This document shows, one piece after another, positions 35,399 through 45,700 of a stretch of DNA of 64,000 bases. The translations under genes were made by a program, and so were the position numbers. Location of the stretch: assembly GCA_049597955.1 (NCBI GenBank), contig JBMYND010000004.1, positions 106,870 through 170,869 on the forward strand. The letters run 5' to 3'. The DNA comes from JAYPAN01 sp049597955 (GTDB taxonomy: Bacteria > Pseudomonadota > Alphaproteobacteria > RS24). Every line of letters begins with the position of its first letter. Position 1 is the first letter of the stretch. The notes below the pieces were generated by a model that did not search any database, had not been told where the DNA came from, and saw only the letters and a program-made list of their open reading frames with translations.

Positions 35399-37525
35399 AT
35401 GGCCCGCGACATTGCCATTGTTGATTTAACGAAAGCGCAAGCGGCGCAGGAGCTGGCACGGCTGGCTGAAGAAATCGCCACCCATGATGCGGCCTATTAT
35501 AATGAAGACGCACCGCAAATTACCGATGCTGAATATGACGCGCTGCGTTTGCGCAATGAGGCGATTGAAGCGCGCTTTCCTGAGCTGAAGCGCACTGACA
35601 GCCCGTCCGAGCGTGTGGGGGTGGTGCCGACCGGCCCGTTTGGCAAAGTTGACCACAGCGTGCCAATGCTGTCGCTGGGCAATGCGTTTGACGCGGCCGA
35701 TGTTGATGATTTTGTGGCGCGTGTGCGCCGGTTCCTCAATTGGCCGGAGGATGAGACGCTGGCTTTTACCTCCGAGCCGAAAATTGACGGCCTGTCGGCC
35801 AGCCTGCGCTATGAAAAGGGTGTTTTTGTGCGCGGGGCGACGCGCGGCGATGGGCGGGTCGGCGAAGATATTACGGCCAATTTACGCACGCTTGATGACG
35901 TGCCGGAAAAATTGCCGGATGGTGCGCCGGATGTGCTGGAAGTGCGCGGCGAAGTCTATATGGGACACAAGGAATTTGCCGCGCTCAATCAGCGACAGGC
36001 GGCGGCGGGCGGCAAGATTTTCGCCAATCCGCGCAATGCGGCGGCGGGCAGCTTGCGCCAGATTGACAGTAAAATTACCGCCGAACGGCCTTTGCGGTTT
36101 TTCGCCTATGCGTGGGGCGAGTTGTCGGCCATGCCGGCTGACACGCAATCGGGGATGATTGAATTCTTTGCGCAAATGGGCTTTTCCACCAATCCAGAAT
36201 TTACCTGCCGGCCGGATGCGTCAGCTTTGATGGCGCATTGGGCCGAAATTGAAAGCCGCCGGGCGGCGCTTGGCTATGATATTGACGGCATGGTCTATAA
36301 GGTTGACCGGCTGGATTTGCAAAATCGTTTGGGGTTTGTGTCGCGCGCGCCGCGCTGGGCGATTGCCCATAAATTTCCCGCCGAAAAAGCCACTACGCGC
36401 CTGCATGATATTGACATTCAAGTCGGGCGCACAGGGGCGCTGACGCCGGTTGCCAAGCTTGACCCGGTAACGGTGGGCGGGGTGGTGGTGTCCAATGCCA
36501 CTTTGCATAATGCCGATGAAATTGCCCGCAAGGATATTCGTATTGGCGATATGGTCGTCATCCAACGCGCCGGTGATGTGATACCGCAAATCGTTTCGGT
36601 GATTGCCGATGCCCGTCCGGCTGACAGTGTGGCCTATATTTTTCCGCAAAACTGCCCGGCTTGCGGGGCGGAAGCGGTGCGTGAAACCCGCGAAGACGGC
36701 GCGCAGGATGTGGTGACGCGCTGCACGGGCGGGCTGACCTGTCCGGCCCAAGCGCGCGAAAGATTGCGCCATTTTGTATCGCGCAATGCGTTTGATATTG
36801 AGGGGCTTGGCAGCAAGCAAGTCGATGATTTTTGTGATTTGGGGCTGATTAAAAGCCCGCCAGATATTTTTCATTTGGAAAGTCGTTATGCCGCCGCGCC
36901 GCCCGATATTTGGAAATACACATCCGGTAAAAATAAGGGCCTGTTAAAAGACAGCGCCAAAAAACTGTTTGCGGCGATTGCAGCGCGCCGCAATGTTGAA
37001 TTGGAACGCTTTATCTTTGCGCTTGGTATTCGCCATGTCGGTGAAACCACGGCGCTGATGTTGGCGCGTCATTTCGGCACGATTGAAGCCATGCAGGAAG
37101 CCGGTCAGGCTTTGGCGGCGGGTGATGCGAAAATGCGCGAAGAATTGGCCAGCCTTGACGGGGCAGGCGACACGCTGGTTGCCGCACTCACCGATTTTTT
37201 CCATGAGCCGCATAATCGCGAAACGATTGACGCGCTTCTCGCTGCCGGTGTTGCGCCCATAGCGCCGGAAGCTGTGGCGCAGGACAGCGAGATTGCCGGT
37301 AAAAGCATTGTCTTTACCGGCACGCTGGAAACCATGACCCGCGCCGAAGCCAAGGCACGGGCGGAAGTTTTGGGCGCCAAAGTGGTCGGCTCAGTATCGG
37401 CAAAAACCGATATTGTGGTCGCCGGGCCCGGGGCAGGGTCGAAATTGACCAAAGCCGAAGAATTGGGCTTGCAAGTGTTTACCGAGGAGGATTGGGCCGC
37501 CCTGCTGGCAAGGAGCGGCGATTAA
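35399..37525 (+). CDS. ligA: NAD+-dependent DNA ligase LigA
   Basis: A 708-residue ligase that seals nicks during replication and repair. The Ia domain (YYNEDAPQITDAEYDALR) binds NMN; the adenylated lysine is Lys128 in the KIDG motif; an OB fold, the four-Cys zinc finger (CPACG ... CTGGLTCPAQ), helix-hairpin-helix repeats and a C-terminal BRCT domain (IVFTGTLETMTRAEAKA) follow. All expected parts are present. It converges with the aminopeptidase gene with only 3 bp between stops. Confidence 0.97.
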   Translation: MARDIAIVDLTKAQAAQELARLAEEIATHDAAYYNEDAPQITDAEYDALRLRNEAIEARFPELKRTDSPSERVGVVPTGPFGKVDHSVPMLSLGNAFDAADVDDFVARVRRFLNWPEDETLAFTSEPKIDGLSASLRYEKGVFVRGATRGDGRVGEDITANLRTLDDVPEKLPDGAPDVLEVRGEVYMGHKEFAALNQRQAAAGGKIFANPRNAAAGSLRQIDSKITAERPLRFFAYAWGELSAMPADTQSGMIEFFAQMGFSTNPEFTCRPDASALMAHWAEIESRRAALGYDIDGMVYKVDRLDLQNRLGFVSRAPRWAIAHKFPAEKATTRLHDIDIQVGRTGALTPVAKLDPVTVGGVVVSNATLHNADEIARKDIRIGDMVVIQRAGDVIPQIVSVIADARPADSVAYIFPQNCPACGAEAVRETREDGAQDVVTRCTGGLTCPAQARERLRHFVSRNAFDIEGLGSKQVDDFCDLGLIKSPPDIFHLESRYAAAPPDIWKYTSGKNKGLLKDSAKKLFAAIAARRNVELERFIFALGIRHVGETTALMLARHFGTIEAMQEAGQALAAGDAKMREELASLDGAGDTLVAALTDFFHEPHNRETIDALLAAGVAPIAPEAVAQDSEIAGKSIVFTGTLETMTRAEAKARAEVLGAKVVGSVSAKTDIVVAGPGAGSKLTKAEELGLQVFTEEDWAALLARSGD

Positions 37526-37528
37526 ACG

Positions 37529-39340
37529 CTAAAGCGGCGCGCAGGCGCGTTTCAACCATTGCTGTGCGGGCTTGTCGAGCTTTGGTGCAATATCTTTCAA
37601 CACGCGGGCATGATAGGCATTGAGCCAGACTGTCTCATCCTTGCTCAGCATTTTCTTGTCAATCAGCCGCCGGTCAATCGGCGCGCGGGTCAGGGCTTCA
37701 AAGCCCAGCATGGCGCGCTGGCCCGTCTTGGCGCGGTTTGCGGCGGTGACATATTGCAGATTTTCAATCCGTATCCCGAAGCGCCCGGCATGGTAAAAGC
37801 CCGGCTCATTGGAGACAATCATGCCCGGCTGCAAGGCCACTGTGCCGCCTTTGGAAATGCGTTGCGGGCCTTCATGCACGGATAGATAGCTGCCAACGCC
37901 GTGACCGGTGCCATGGTCGAAATCCTGCCCTGCCGCCCAAAGCGGTGCGCGCGCCAGCGTGTCGAGTTGCATGCCATTGGTGTTTTCCGGAAAGCGCGCC
38001 ATGGCCAGTGCAATATGGCCGCGCAATACTCTTGTAAATGCCGCGATTGCGCCTGAGGGCGGGGCTTTGCCGCCGATAAGCACCGTGCGGGTGACATCGG
38101 TTGTGCCGTCATCATATTGGCCGCCACTGTCTATCAAATATAAATCGCCGGGACGCAGGCGGCGATTGGTTTTTTCCGTCACGCGGTAATGCACAATCGC
38201 GCCATTCGGGCCGGTGCCGGAAATTGTGTCAAAGCTTAAATCCTTCAAGCGCCCGGTCGCGGCACGAAATTCTTCTGCTTTTTGCGCGGCAATAATTTCG
38301 TCAACACCGCCTTTTGGTGCGGCTGTTTCCAGCCAGTGCAGGAAGCGGCACAAGGCGACCCCGTCGCGCTTATGGGCGGCGATGGCGCCCCGAATTTCTG
38401 CCTTGTTTTTACAGGCTTTGGGAAGGGCGCATAAATCAGGCGCGAAAACAATCTGGCTGCCTGATAAAGCCTCGCCAAACCATGCTGATGTGCTGTCCGG
38501 ATCAAGCCGCACGGTTTTTCCGGCCAGCGCCGCCAATTTATCCTTCAAAGCCTGCGGCTTCACAATTGTCACACCCTTGCCAATATGCGCCCGACAATTC
38601 GCCGAAACGCGCTTGGCGTCAATAAACCAGTCAAAGCGGGCGGATTTATGCAAAATGCCGAAAGACAGGGCAAAAGGCGTGTGCGGCACATCATTGGCGC
38701 GGATATTCAACAGCCAGGCAATATTTTCCGGCTGGGCAATAATCATCGCATCCTGTCCGGCCTGTTTCAATTGAGCGGCAAGGGTAGCGCGCTTATGCGT
38801 TGCGCTTTGCCCGGACAGCTTTTCATTATGCGGCTGCACCATAGTGTGGGGCATGCAGGGACGGTCAGTCCATATCGCATCAACCGGATTGGTCGCAACA
38901 TAGACCAGTTCGGCACCTTGCTCGGCCAAGGCCGCGCGCAAACGGGTGACGCTGCTTTGCACATGCAGGCGCGGGTCAATGCCAATGCGCCAGCCCTTTT
39001 TCACTTGCGCCGCCAGCCATTGCGCCGGCGGCATGCGCATAAGCGGTTCAATTGAAAACAGCGCGGTGTCGGTTTGCTGTGGTGCTTGCAATTCATAGCG
39101 ACCATCGACAAATAAAGCGGCTTTTTTGGCCAGAATAATCGCCATGCCTGCCGAGCCGCCAAAGCCGGTCATATATTTCAGGCGCTCATTGGCGGCCGGC
39201 ACATATTCGCCTTGAAATGCGTCTTCGCGCGGCACCAAAAACCCGTCCAGCTTTTGCTGTTTCAATTGGCGACGCAATTGCGTTACCCGCGCGGCCAAAA
39301 CGCTTTTATCGGTCGTGTCATCGGTGAAATCTTGAAACAT
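37529..39340 (-). CDS. M24B aminopeptidase (Xaa-Pro aminopeptidase family)
   Basis: A roughly 603-residue metallopeptidase of the long, three-domain type seen in eukaryotic cytosolic aminopeptidase P and in alphaproteobacteria. Two creatinase-like N-terminal domains (VPREDAFQGEYVPAANERLKYMTGFGGSAG, described as residues ~35-65) precede the pita-bread M24 domain with YLIDSGGQYDDGTTDVTRT (two Asp metal ligands), GTGHGVGSYLSVHEGP (His) and NEPGFYHAGRFGIRIENL (Glu ligands). It would remove N-terminal residues next to proline. The start at 39340 has AGGA 8 nt upstream; two Met codons upstream (39349, 39358) are alternatives. Confidence 0.88.
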   Translation of the reverse strand: MFQDFTDDTTDKSVLAARVTQLRRQLKQQKLDGFLVPREDAFQGEYVPAANERLKYMTGFGGSAGMAIILAKKAALFVDGRYELQAPQQTDTALFSIEPLMRMPPAQWLAAQVKKGWRIGIDPRLHVQSSVTRLRAALAEQGAELVYVATNPVDAIWTDRPCMPHTMVQPHNEKLSGQSATHKRATLAAQLKQAGQDAMIIAQPENIAWLLNIRANDVPHTPFALSFGILHKSARFDWFIDAKRVSANCRAHIGKGVTIVKPQALKDKLAALAGKTVRLDPDSTSAWFGEALSGSQIVFAPDLCALPKACKNKAEIRGAIAAHKRDGVALCRFLHWLETAAPKGGVDEIIAAQKAEEFRAATGRLKDLSFDTISGTGPNGAIVHYRVTEKTNRRLRPGDLYLIDSGGQYDDGTTDVTRTVLIGGKAPPSGAIAAFTRVLRGHIALAMARFPENTNGMQLDTLARAPLWAAGQDFDHGTGHGVGSYLSVHEGPQRISKGGTVALQPGMIVSNEPGFYHAGRFGIRIENLQYVTAANRAKTGQRAMLGFEALTRAPIDRRLIDKKMLSKDETVWLNAYHARVLKDIAPKLDKPAQQWLKRACAPL

Positions 39341-39364
39341 AATATGCATCCTAACCATGCGAAG

Positions 39365-40216
39365 CTAGCGTCGCAAGGTAAGGCTTGTCCATTCGCCAAT
39401 ATTGCATTGCTCTTCCGGCCATAAACCCAATTGCCGATAGCGCGCCAGCACCATGCGGGCTTGGTCACGCAGCAGGCCGGAGAGTATCAGCCGACCATTG
39501 TCGGTCAAATGCGCCGCCAAAACCGGTGCCAGTCGAACCAATGGGCGCGCCAATATATTGGCGAAAATCAAATCGAAACGCTGTGCCTGATAATTTCGAT
39601 GCGCCAGCCCGGCACAGCAAAAGGCGGTAATTTGCGGCGACAGGCGGTTCAGCCGCGCATTGGCGCAGGTGACAAAAATCGCATCCGGGTCAATATCGCT
39701 GGCATAAATATGCGCCGCCCCCAAGCGTGCTGCCGCCATAGCCAATACGCCGGAGCCACAGCCAATATCGGCAATGCGCATTTGTGATATTTTGTGCCGC
39801 TTGGCCAATCGTGCCAGCAGGGCAAGGCAAGCTTTGGTTGTGCCATGATGGCCGGAGCCGAAAGCCAACCCTGCCTCGACCTCAAGGCAGTGTCGCCCGC
39901 CGCGCATGGCGGGCCTATCATGTGCGCCATGCAACATAAAAGGCGGCACATGCACGGGCGGCAGGTTTTTCTGGCTTTCACTCACCCAGTCAATTGCGGG
40001 CAGGGGGGCAAGGGCAAAATCCTCATGCGCAGGCAAGGCAGTTGGAATAATATCGGGCTTGTCATCAAAATAGGCGTCAAAGCGCACCAGGTCATTTTGC
40101 GCAACACTGCGCGACAGCGCGCCGGCGCCAAGCATTTCCAAAGCCACATCCATTGCTTCCGAAGCTGCGCCGCTGCCGGTTGTGAGCGACAGTTTCCACC
40201 CCGATTTATCGGCCAT
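39365..40216 (-). CDS. prmA: Ribosomal protein L11 methyltransferase PrmA
   Basis: A 283-residue SAM-dependent methyltransferase. The C-terminal Rossmann domain has EVEAGLAFGSGHHGTTKACLALL, the SAM loop IADIGCGSGVLAMAAARLGA and FDLIFANILARPLVRLAP (partly quoted), the last matching the N-I-L motif of PrmA, which trimethylates ribosomal protein L11. It overlaps the helicase stop by one base and is followed after ~25 bp by the aminopeptidase gene, so the three form a minus-strand operon. Confidence 0.9.
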   Translation of the reverse strand: MADKSGWKLSLTTGSGAASEAMDVALEMLGAGALSRSVAQNDLVRFDAYFDDKPDIIPTALPAHEDFALAPLPAIDWVSESQKNLPPVHVPPFMLHGAHDRPAMRGGRHCLEVEAGLAFGSGHHGTTKACLALLARLAKRHKISQMRIADIGCGSGVLAMAAARLGAAHIYASDIDPDAIFVTCANARLNRLSPQITAFCCAGLAHRNYQAQRFDLIFANILARPLVRLAPVLAAHLTDNGRLILSGLLRDQARMVLARYRQLGLWPEEQCNIGEWTSLTLRR

Positions 40217-42606
40217 CAGGGCCGCTCAACATAGCTGTCGAGAACCTTTTTTGTGCCGGCCTTTTCAAAGGCGACAGTCAGCTTATTGCCGTCAATCGTC
40301 TCAATCCGGCCATAACCGAATTTCTGGTGGAATATCCGTTCGCCGCGCTTGAAGCGACTGGCATTCATGCTTGAGGCGACCGGCTCGGCACGCGCGTCTA
40401 TCACCGGTGGTGCAGCGGGCTGGTATTTTTGGCGATTGGCTTGCGCGCGTTGCCATCCGGGGCTTGTATAGCTGGAGGCGGAAAAATCATTGGCAAAGCG
40501 GCTTTGATTGGAAAAGCCGCCAGCATCATGCGCATCTTCGGCAATTTCCACATGCTCGCGCGGCAATTCGTCAATGAAACGCGAGGGCAGGGCCGATATC
40601 CATTGGCCATGGGTGCGCCGATTGCCGGCAAAGGAAATGGTTGCCGCCTTGCGCGCCCGGGTAATGCCGACATAGGCGAGGCGGCGCTCTTCTTCCAACC
40701 CTTTTGTGCCGCTTTCATCAAGGCTGCGTTGATGGGGAAACAAGCCCTCTTCCCAGCCCGGCAAAAACACAGTGTCAAATTCAAGCCCTTTGGCGGCATG
40801 CAGGGTCATGATAGAGACTTTATCATCATTATCCTCGCCCTGCGCTTCCATGACCAAGGAAATATGCTCCAAATAGCCGGTCAGCGTGTCGAAATCATCC
40901 ATTGAGCGCACCAGCTCTTTCAGATTTTCCAGCTTGCCCGGCGCTTCGGGCGATTTATCCGCCTGCCACATGGCGGTATAGCCGCTTTCATCCAATATCA
41001 GTTCGGCCAGTTCCGTATGGCTCATCGTATCGACCAGACTTTGCCAGCGTGTGACGGCCAGCACAAAACCCGATAAAGCGCGCCGCGCTGCCGGTTTTAA
41101 TTCTTCTGTATCAATCAAATCCTGTGCCGCGCGAAACAGCGAAATGCCGCGCCCGCGCGCCGCGCCATGCAGCGTGTTCAGCGCCACAGCACCCAGCCCG
41201 CGCCGTGGGCGGTTGCAAATACGCTCAAATGCCAAATCATCATCGGGTTGGGCAATCAGCCGCAAATAGGCATTGGCGTCGCGTATTTCGGCGCGTTCGT
41301 AAAATCTTGGCCCGCCAATCACCCGATAGGGCACGCCAAGCGAGATAAACCGGTCTTCAAATTCACGCATTTGAAAACTGGCGCGCACAAGCACCGCCAT
41401 TTCATTGAGCTTTTGTCCGGCGCGTTGATGCGCTTCTATATCATCAGCGGTGAGGCGGGCCTCTTCCTCGCCATCCCAAACGCCGCGCACACGCAGCTTG
41501 TCACCATCCTGCGTGTCAGTCCAAAGCGTCTTGCCCAAACGGCTTTCATTGCCGGCAATCAGGCCGGAGGCCGCGCCGAGAATATGTTTTGTCGAGCGGT
41601 AATTCTGCTCCAGCTTGACAATGCGCGCGCCGGGGAAATCTTTTTCAAAACGCAAAATATTGTCCACTTCAGCGCCGCGCCAGCCATAAATTGACTGGTC
41701 ATCATCGCCAACGCAGCAGATATTACTATGCGTTTGGGCCAACAGGCGCAGCCATAAATACTGCACCGCATTGGTGTCTTGATACTCATCGACCAAAATA
41801 TGCCGGAATTTGTTTTGATATTCGGCCAGAACCGCATCATTTTCGCGGAACAAGCGCAGCGATTCCAACAGCAAATCGCCGAAATCGGCAGCATTCAGCA
41901 CTTTCAACCTTTGCTGATAGGCGGCATAGAGCTTGCCGCCCAGCCCATTGCCGAAAAACTCTGCTTCACCCGCCGGCACATCATCGGGCAGCCAGCCGCG
42001 ATTTTTCCAGCGATCAATCAGCATCGCCATTTGTCGCGCCGGCCAACGCTTTTCGTCAATGTTTTCCGCCTGAATCAATTGTTTCAGCAGGCGGATTTGG
42101 TCATCTGTATCAAGAATGGTGAAATCGGGGCGTAAATCAACCAATTCGGCATGGCGTCGCAAAATACGCGCCGACAGTGAATGAAATGTGCCAAGCCAGG
42201 GCATGCCCTCAACCGTGTCACCGACCAGCGTTTCAATGCGCTGTTTCATTTCGCGCGCCGCCTTATTGGTAAAGGTCACCGCCAGCACTTGACTGGGCCA
42301 GGCCTGTGCTGTGGCAATTTTATAGGCAATGCGGGTCGTCAGCGCGCAGGTTTTGCCCGTGCCGGCCCCGGCCAGCATTAAAAGCGGGCCATCTTCGGCC
42401 AGCACGGCCTCGCGCTGCGCCTCATTCAGCCCGTCCAGCAGCGCGCCGTCAAGCAATGCCGCATTGCGCCTTTGCTGGCTGGCCTTTTGGGCAAGCGCCG
42501 AAATGCTGCCCGTGCTTTCGGCCGAACCCGAAACAGGTGCCGAAACAGCTTCGGCTTGAGGCCGCATTGGCGGGTCATCTGTCAGGTCAAATGGGTCGCT
42601 GTCCAT
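40216..42606 (-). CDS. uvrD: UvrD/PcrA-type ATP-dependent DNA helicase
   Basis: A superfamily 1A 3'-5' helicase of roughly 796 residues for nucleotide excision and mismatch repair. The Walker A box is GAGTGKT (about residues 80-86), preceded by LNEAQREAV (Q motif); Walker B region is ILVDEYQDTNAVQYLWL; further motifs are GDDDQSIYGWRGAE, QNYRSTKHIL, MTLHAAKGLEFDTVFLPGWEEGLFPHQRS (in part) and VGITRAR. The C-terminus ends with the PcrA/UvrD RNA-polymerase-binding Tudor-like region (GERIFHQKFGYGRIETIDGNKL, in part). MDSDPF at 42606 is the chosen start; Met codons at 42624 and 42639 are alternatives. Confidence 0.92.
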   Translation of the reverse strand: MDSDPFDLTDDPPMRPQAEAVSAPVSGSAESTGSISALAQKASQQRRNAALLDGALLDGLNEAQREAVLAEDGPLLMLAGAGTGKTCALTTRIAYKIATAQAWPSQVLAVTFTNKAAREMKQRIETLVGDTVEGMPWLGTFHSLSARILRRHAELVDLRPDFTILDTDDQIRLLKQLIQAENIDEKRWPARQMAMLIDRWKNRGWLPDDVPAGEAEFFGNGLGGKLYAAYQQRLKVLNAADFGDLLLESLRLFRENDAVLAEYQNKFRHILVDEYQDTNAVQYLWLRLLAQTHSNICCVGDDDQSIYGWRGAEVDNILRFEKDFPGARIVKLEQNYRSTKHILGAASGLIAGNESRLGKTLWTDTQDGDKLRVRGVWDGEEEARLTADDIEAHQRAGQKLNEMAVLVRASFQMREFEDRFISLGVPYRVIGGPRFYERAEIRDANAYLRLIAQPDDDLAFERICNRPRRGLGAVALNTLHGAARGRGISLFRAAQDLIDTEELKPAARRALSGFVLAVTRWQSLVDTMSHTELAELILDESGYTAMWQADKSPEAPGKLENLKELVRSMDDFDTLTGYLEHISLVMEAQGEDNDDKVSIMTLHAAKGLEFDTVFLPGWEEGLFPHQRSLDESGTKGLEEERRLAYVGITRARKAATISFAGNRRTHGQWISALPSRFIDELPREHVEIAEDAHDAGGFSNQSRFANDFSASSYTSPGWQRAQANRQKYQPAAPPVIDARAEPVASSMNASRFKRGERIFHQKFGYGRIETIDGNKLTVAFEKAGTKKVLDSYVERP

Positions 42607-42760
42607 AATCTCACGCTGGGTCATGATTCTGATGCACATTAGCACAAATCCACCGCCCTGGGGCAGTCTTCGACAAGGGTGGTAGCTTTGGCCGCATCAA
42701 CTTGCTAATATCAGGCTGGCTCTGGCGCGCGGCCAGTCCGAGAGAAACAAGGAAAACCCC

Positions 42761-45700
42761 ATGCGGCGCGTACCGATTGGCGCAACGGCACTGACTCTCA
42801 TAATTGTGCTTTCAACGCTGCTCCTCATTCCCTATCTCGCACCGATTGCCCCGCAGCGCGCGCAATTTGAAAAATTACTGGCACAACAATTTGGTCTGCA
42901 TGTTGAGATACGCGGTAAAATTGACTATCGCTTTTTGCCGAATGCGGAAATCCATCTCGAAAATGTCCAATTGCGCAGCCATGCCGCGACAGATAACGGG
43001 CTGAAAGTGGCAGCCAGTATTCGCAATCTGCGTGTCGGCAGCACAATTTGGGATATTTTGCACCGGCGTCCGCGTGTCACCGGTTTGGCGGTCGATGGCA
43101 TGCGCTTGCAGCTGGTCTCGCCGCCCGGCCAAATAGCGCCTTTGCAGCAATTTCTGACCCGTCTGCCGGCACCAATTGTGCAATTGAGCAATAGCGATAT
43201 TGTGCTGTCCGGTCTGCCGCTTATATCGCCGGAAGGGGTGTTGACCCTGACCAATTTGACGGCTTTGGCGAAACAGCCAAATCCCGATTTGCGTTTGAAC
43301 CCGCTTGATGTGCAAGTGTCCGGCCTGCTGGCCTTGCCGCAAGCTGAAACGCCCAATCGCGCCGAGCGGTTTTCCCTGTCGCTTAATCTCGGACAAAATG
43401 CTGTGCAAAGGCGCATGGATATTCTTGCTTTGTGGTTTCAACTGGCTCTCGGCCAGACAAACCGTATTGATTTTGACGGCAATATTCGCCGCGCGCCGAA
43501 TACTGAAATCGAAGGCGAAGTGCAAGCGCAGCTGGGCGCGCTGGTAACCCATATATTGGCGCAGGCGGGCTATCGTGCCGAGCCGGTTCTGGGCGCGATA
43601 AATCAGATTTCCGGTCTGGTGAAATTAACCAATGCCGAATTGCGCTCGGAAAATCTGCAAATTCAGACATTGCGCCATCGCTTTCAGTCACAAATACGAG
43701 TGCCCCTTGCGCATCCGGAGGAAAGTCGCATGGCCTTGCGCCTGACGGTTCAAGATTTGAATTTGAACCAGATTTTTGGCGGTTTGCAACCATTGGCGCA
43801 GTCGCCTGCAATCGGCCCTGCCGGTCGGCTGTTTGCCAATCTGATGCCCATGGCGGCCGATATTGCCTTTATCGCACAGCGATTTCAATTGGCTGGAGAA
43901 AATGGCCGACGGCTGCGCGGCCTTGCCCGCATTGGCGCCCAAGGTGTTTTGTTTGAACGCTTTAGTGCCGATTTGCCGTTCAGCACCGAATTGCTGGCAT
44001 CCGGCGCCTTAACGCGGGCGGACGGGCAAAGCGTATTTCGCGGTGAAATGTCGGCCAGCAGTTCCGACAGTCTGGCCATGATGATTTGGCTCGGGCAAAT
44101 GGCCGGCTTCGACCCGACTGCGCTGGTCGATGCTTTTGACCGCGAAGGTTGGCAACGCACAGGTCTCGCCGGGGATATTGTCTGGCAGGATAATCAGCTG
44201 GAATTATCCAATTTTGAAGCGCGTTTGGGGCGCAATCAATTGAGCGGCGAAATCAGCGTAGAAACGGCCAATATGCTGCGCAGTCGTCTCGCCCTGAAAG
44301 CCGACACATTGAATTTGGAAGATTGGGGGCTGGTCAGTGAAAAGGGCAATACGCAATCGCCGGACTGGTTTCGCAGCCTTGATATTGACCGCTCGCTGGC
44401 CTTTTTATTGGCCGGGCCGGAACCGGCGCGCGATATTGCCTTTGATTTGAGTATTGGCACGGTCAAAGTGGCCAACCGGCCTGTTGGCCCGGCCGGTTTG
44501 ACCGGCCGATTATTGGGCAGCCAGCTTGTGTTGGAAAAGCTGGTTTTCAGCCCGTCACCGGAAACGGTCGTGTCGGTAGCGGCGCGGCTTGAACATGACG
44601 GCAAACAGGCTTTTGGCGATGTCACGCTCGACTTGGCCGGGGCTGATTTCAACCAATTATTGGGGCCGTCACTGGCCAATTGGCAGCCTTTTGACGTTGA
44701 CCTGCCAGCGCAAGCCGCCTTGCAGGCAAAGCTTTTTCTGAGCGCGCCTGATGATGCGGACTGGCCCAATATGCGGATGAATGTTGAAGGTCAAATGGGG
44801 GATTTGGCCACTGATTTTTCATTGGAAACGCCGTCGCGCCAGTTTGATTTTATGGTCAGCGGCAGTCAGGCGCGGTTGACGCTTGATGGGCGCGCCAATG
44901 ATATGGCGCGGCTGCTTGGCCTGCCGCCTCAATATGCGGCGGCGCAATTGGGGCGATTGGAATTGACCCATAATGTGCTGGCCGCGCCAACCGGACAGTT
45001 AAAAGTCGGACTTGTGTTGGACACAGATGCGCTTGATATGTCAGGCGCAATGCGACCGGAGGGTGAAAGCCGCCGCCTTGACGGGCAAATGGCCTTTCGC
45101 TTGGCCAATCTGCGACCCTTTTTCTCGACCGAAAAGCCAATTGGCGAACAAATGCCTTTATCCGGTGCGGCGCAAATTGTTGTTTCCGACACGCTGTTCA
45201 GCTTTTCCAATTTTGAGGCGCAAAGCGGCAAGGGGCAATTTGCCGGTGAGGGTGTGTTGCAGCGTGCCGATGCCAAACAGGCTGGCCCGCGTCCGCAATT
45301 AAATGCCAAACTCAGCGCCACCGGTTTTGATGCGAAAGATTTGTTCCCCGATTTCGATGCGACAACCGGATGGCCGACAATAGCGGTTGATTGGAATCTC
45401 CTCGGTCGCTTGGACGCAGATATTGACATTTCCATTGCCGATTTATCTTTGCCCTATCTCACTTTGGACAGCCTGTCCGGGCGGCTTCGGTTGATTGACA
45501 GTGTGATGGAAATGTCGGATTTGGCATGGTCGCAGGCTGGCGGGGTTGGCACCGCAAATATCCAGGCCGAAGGGGGTGATTTGACGCCCTCTTTTCAAAT
45601 CTCGGCCAGTTTTGACCGCATTGACACGCAACGCTTGTTAACCCCGCTTTACGGGCAAGCGCCGATTGTCGCGCCGCTGGCCGGACGGTTTGAATTGCGC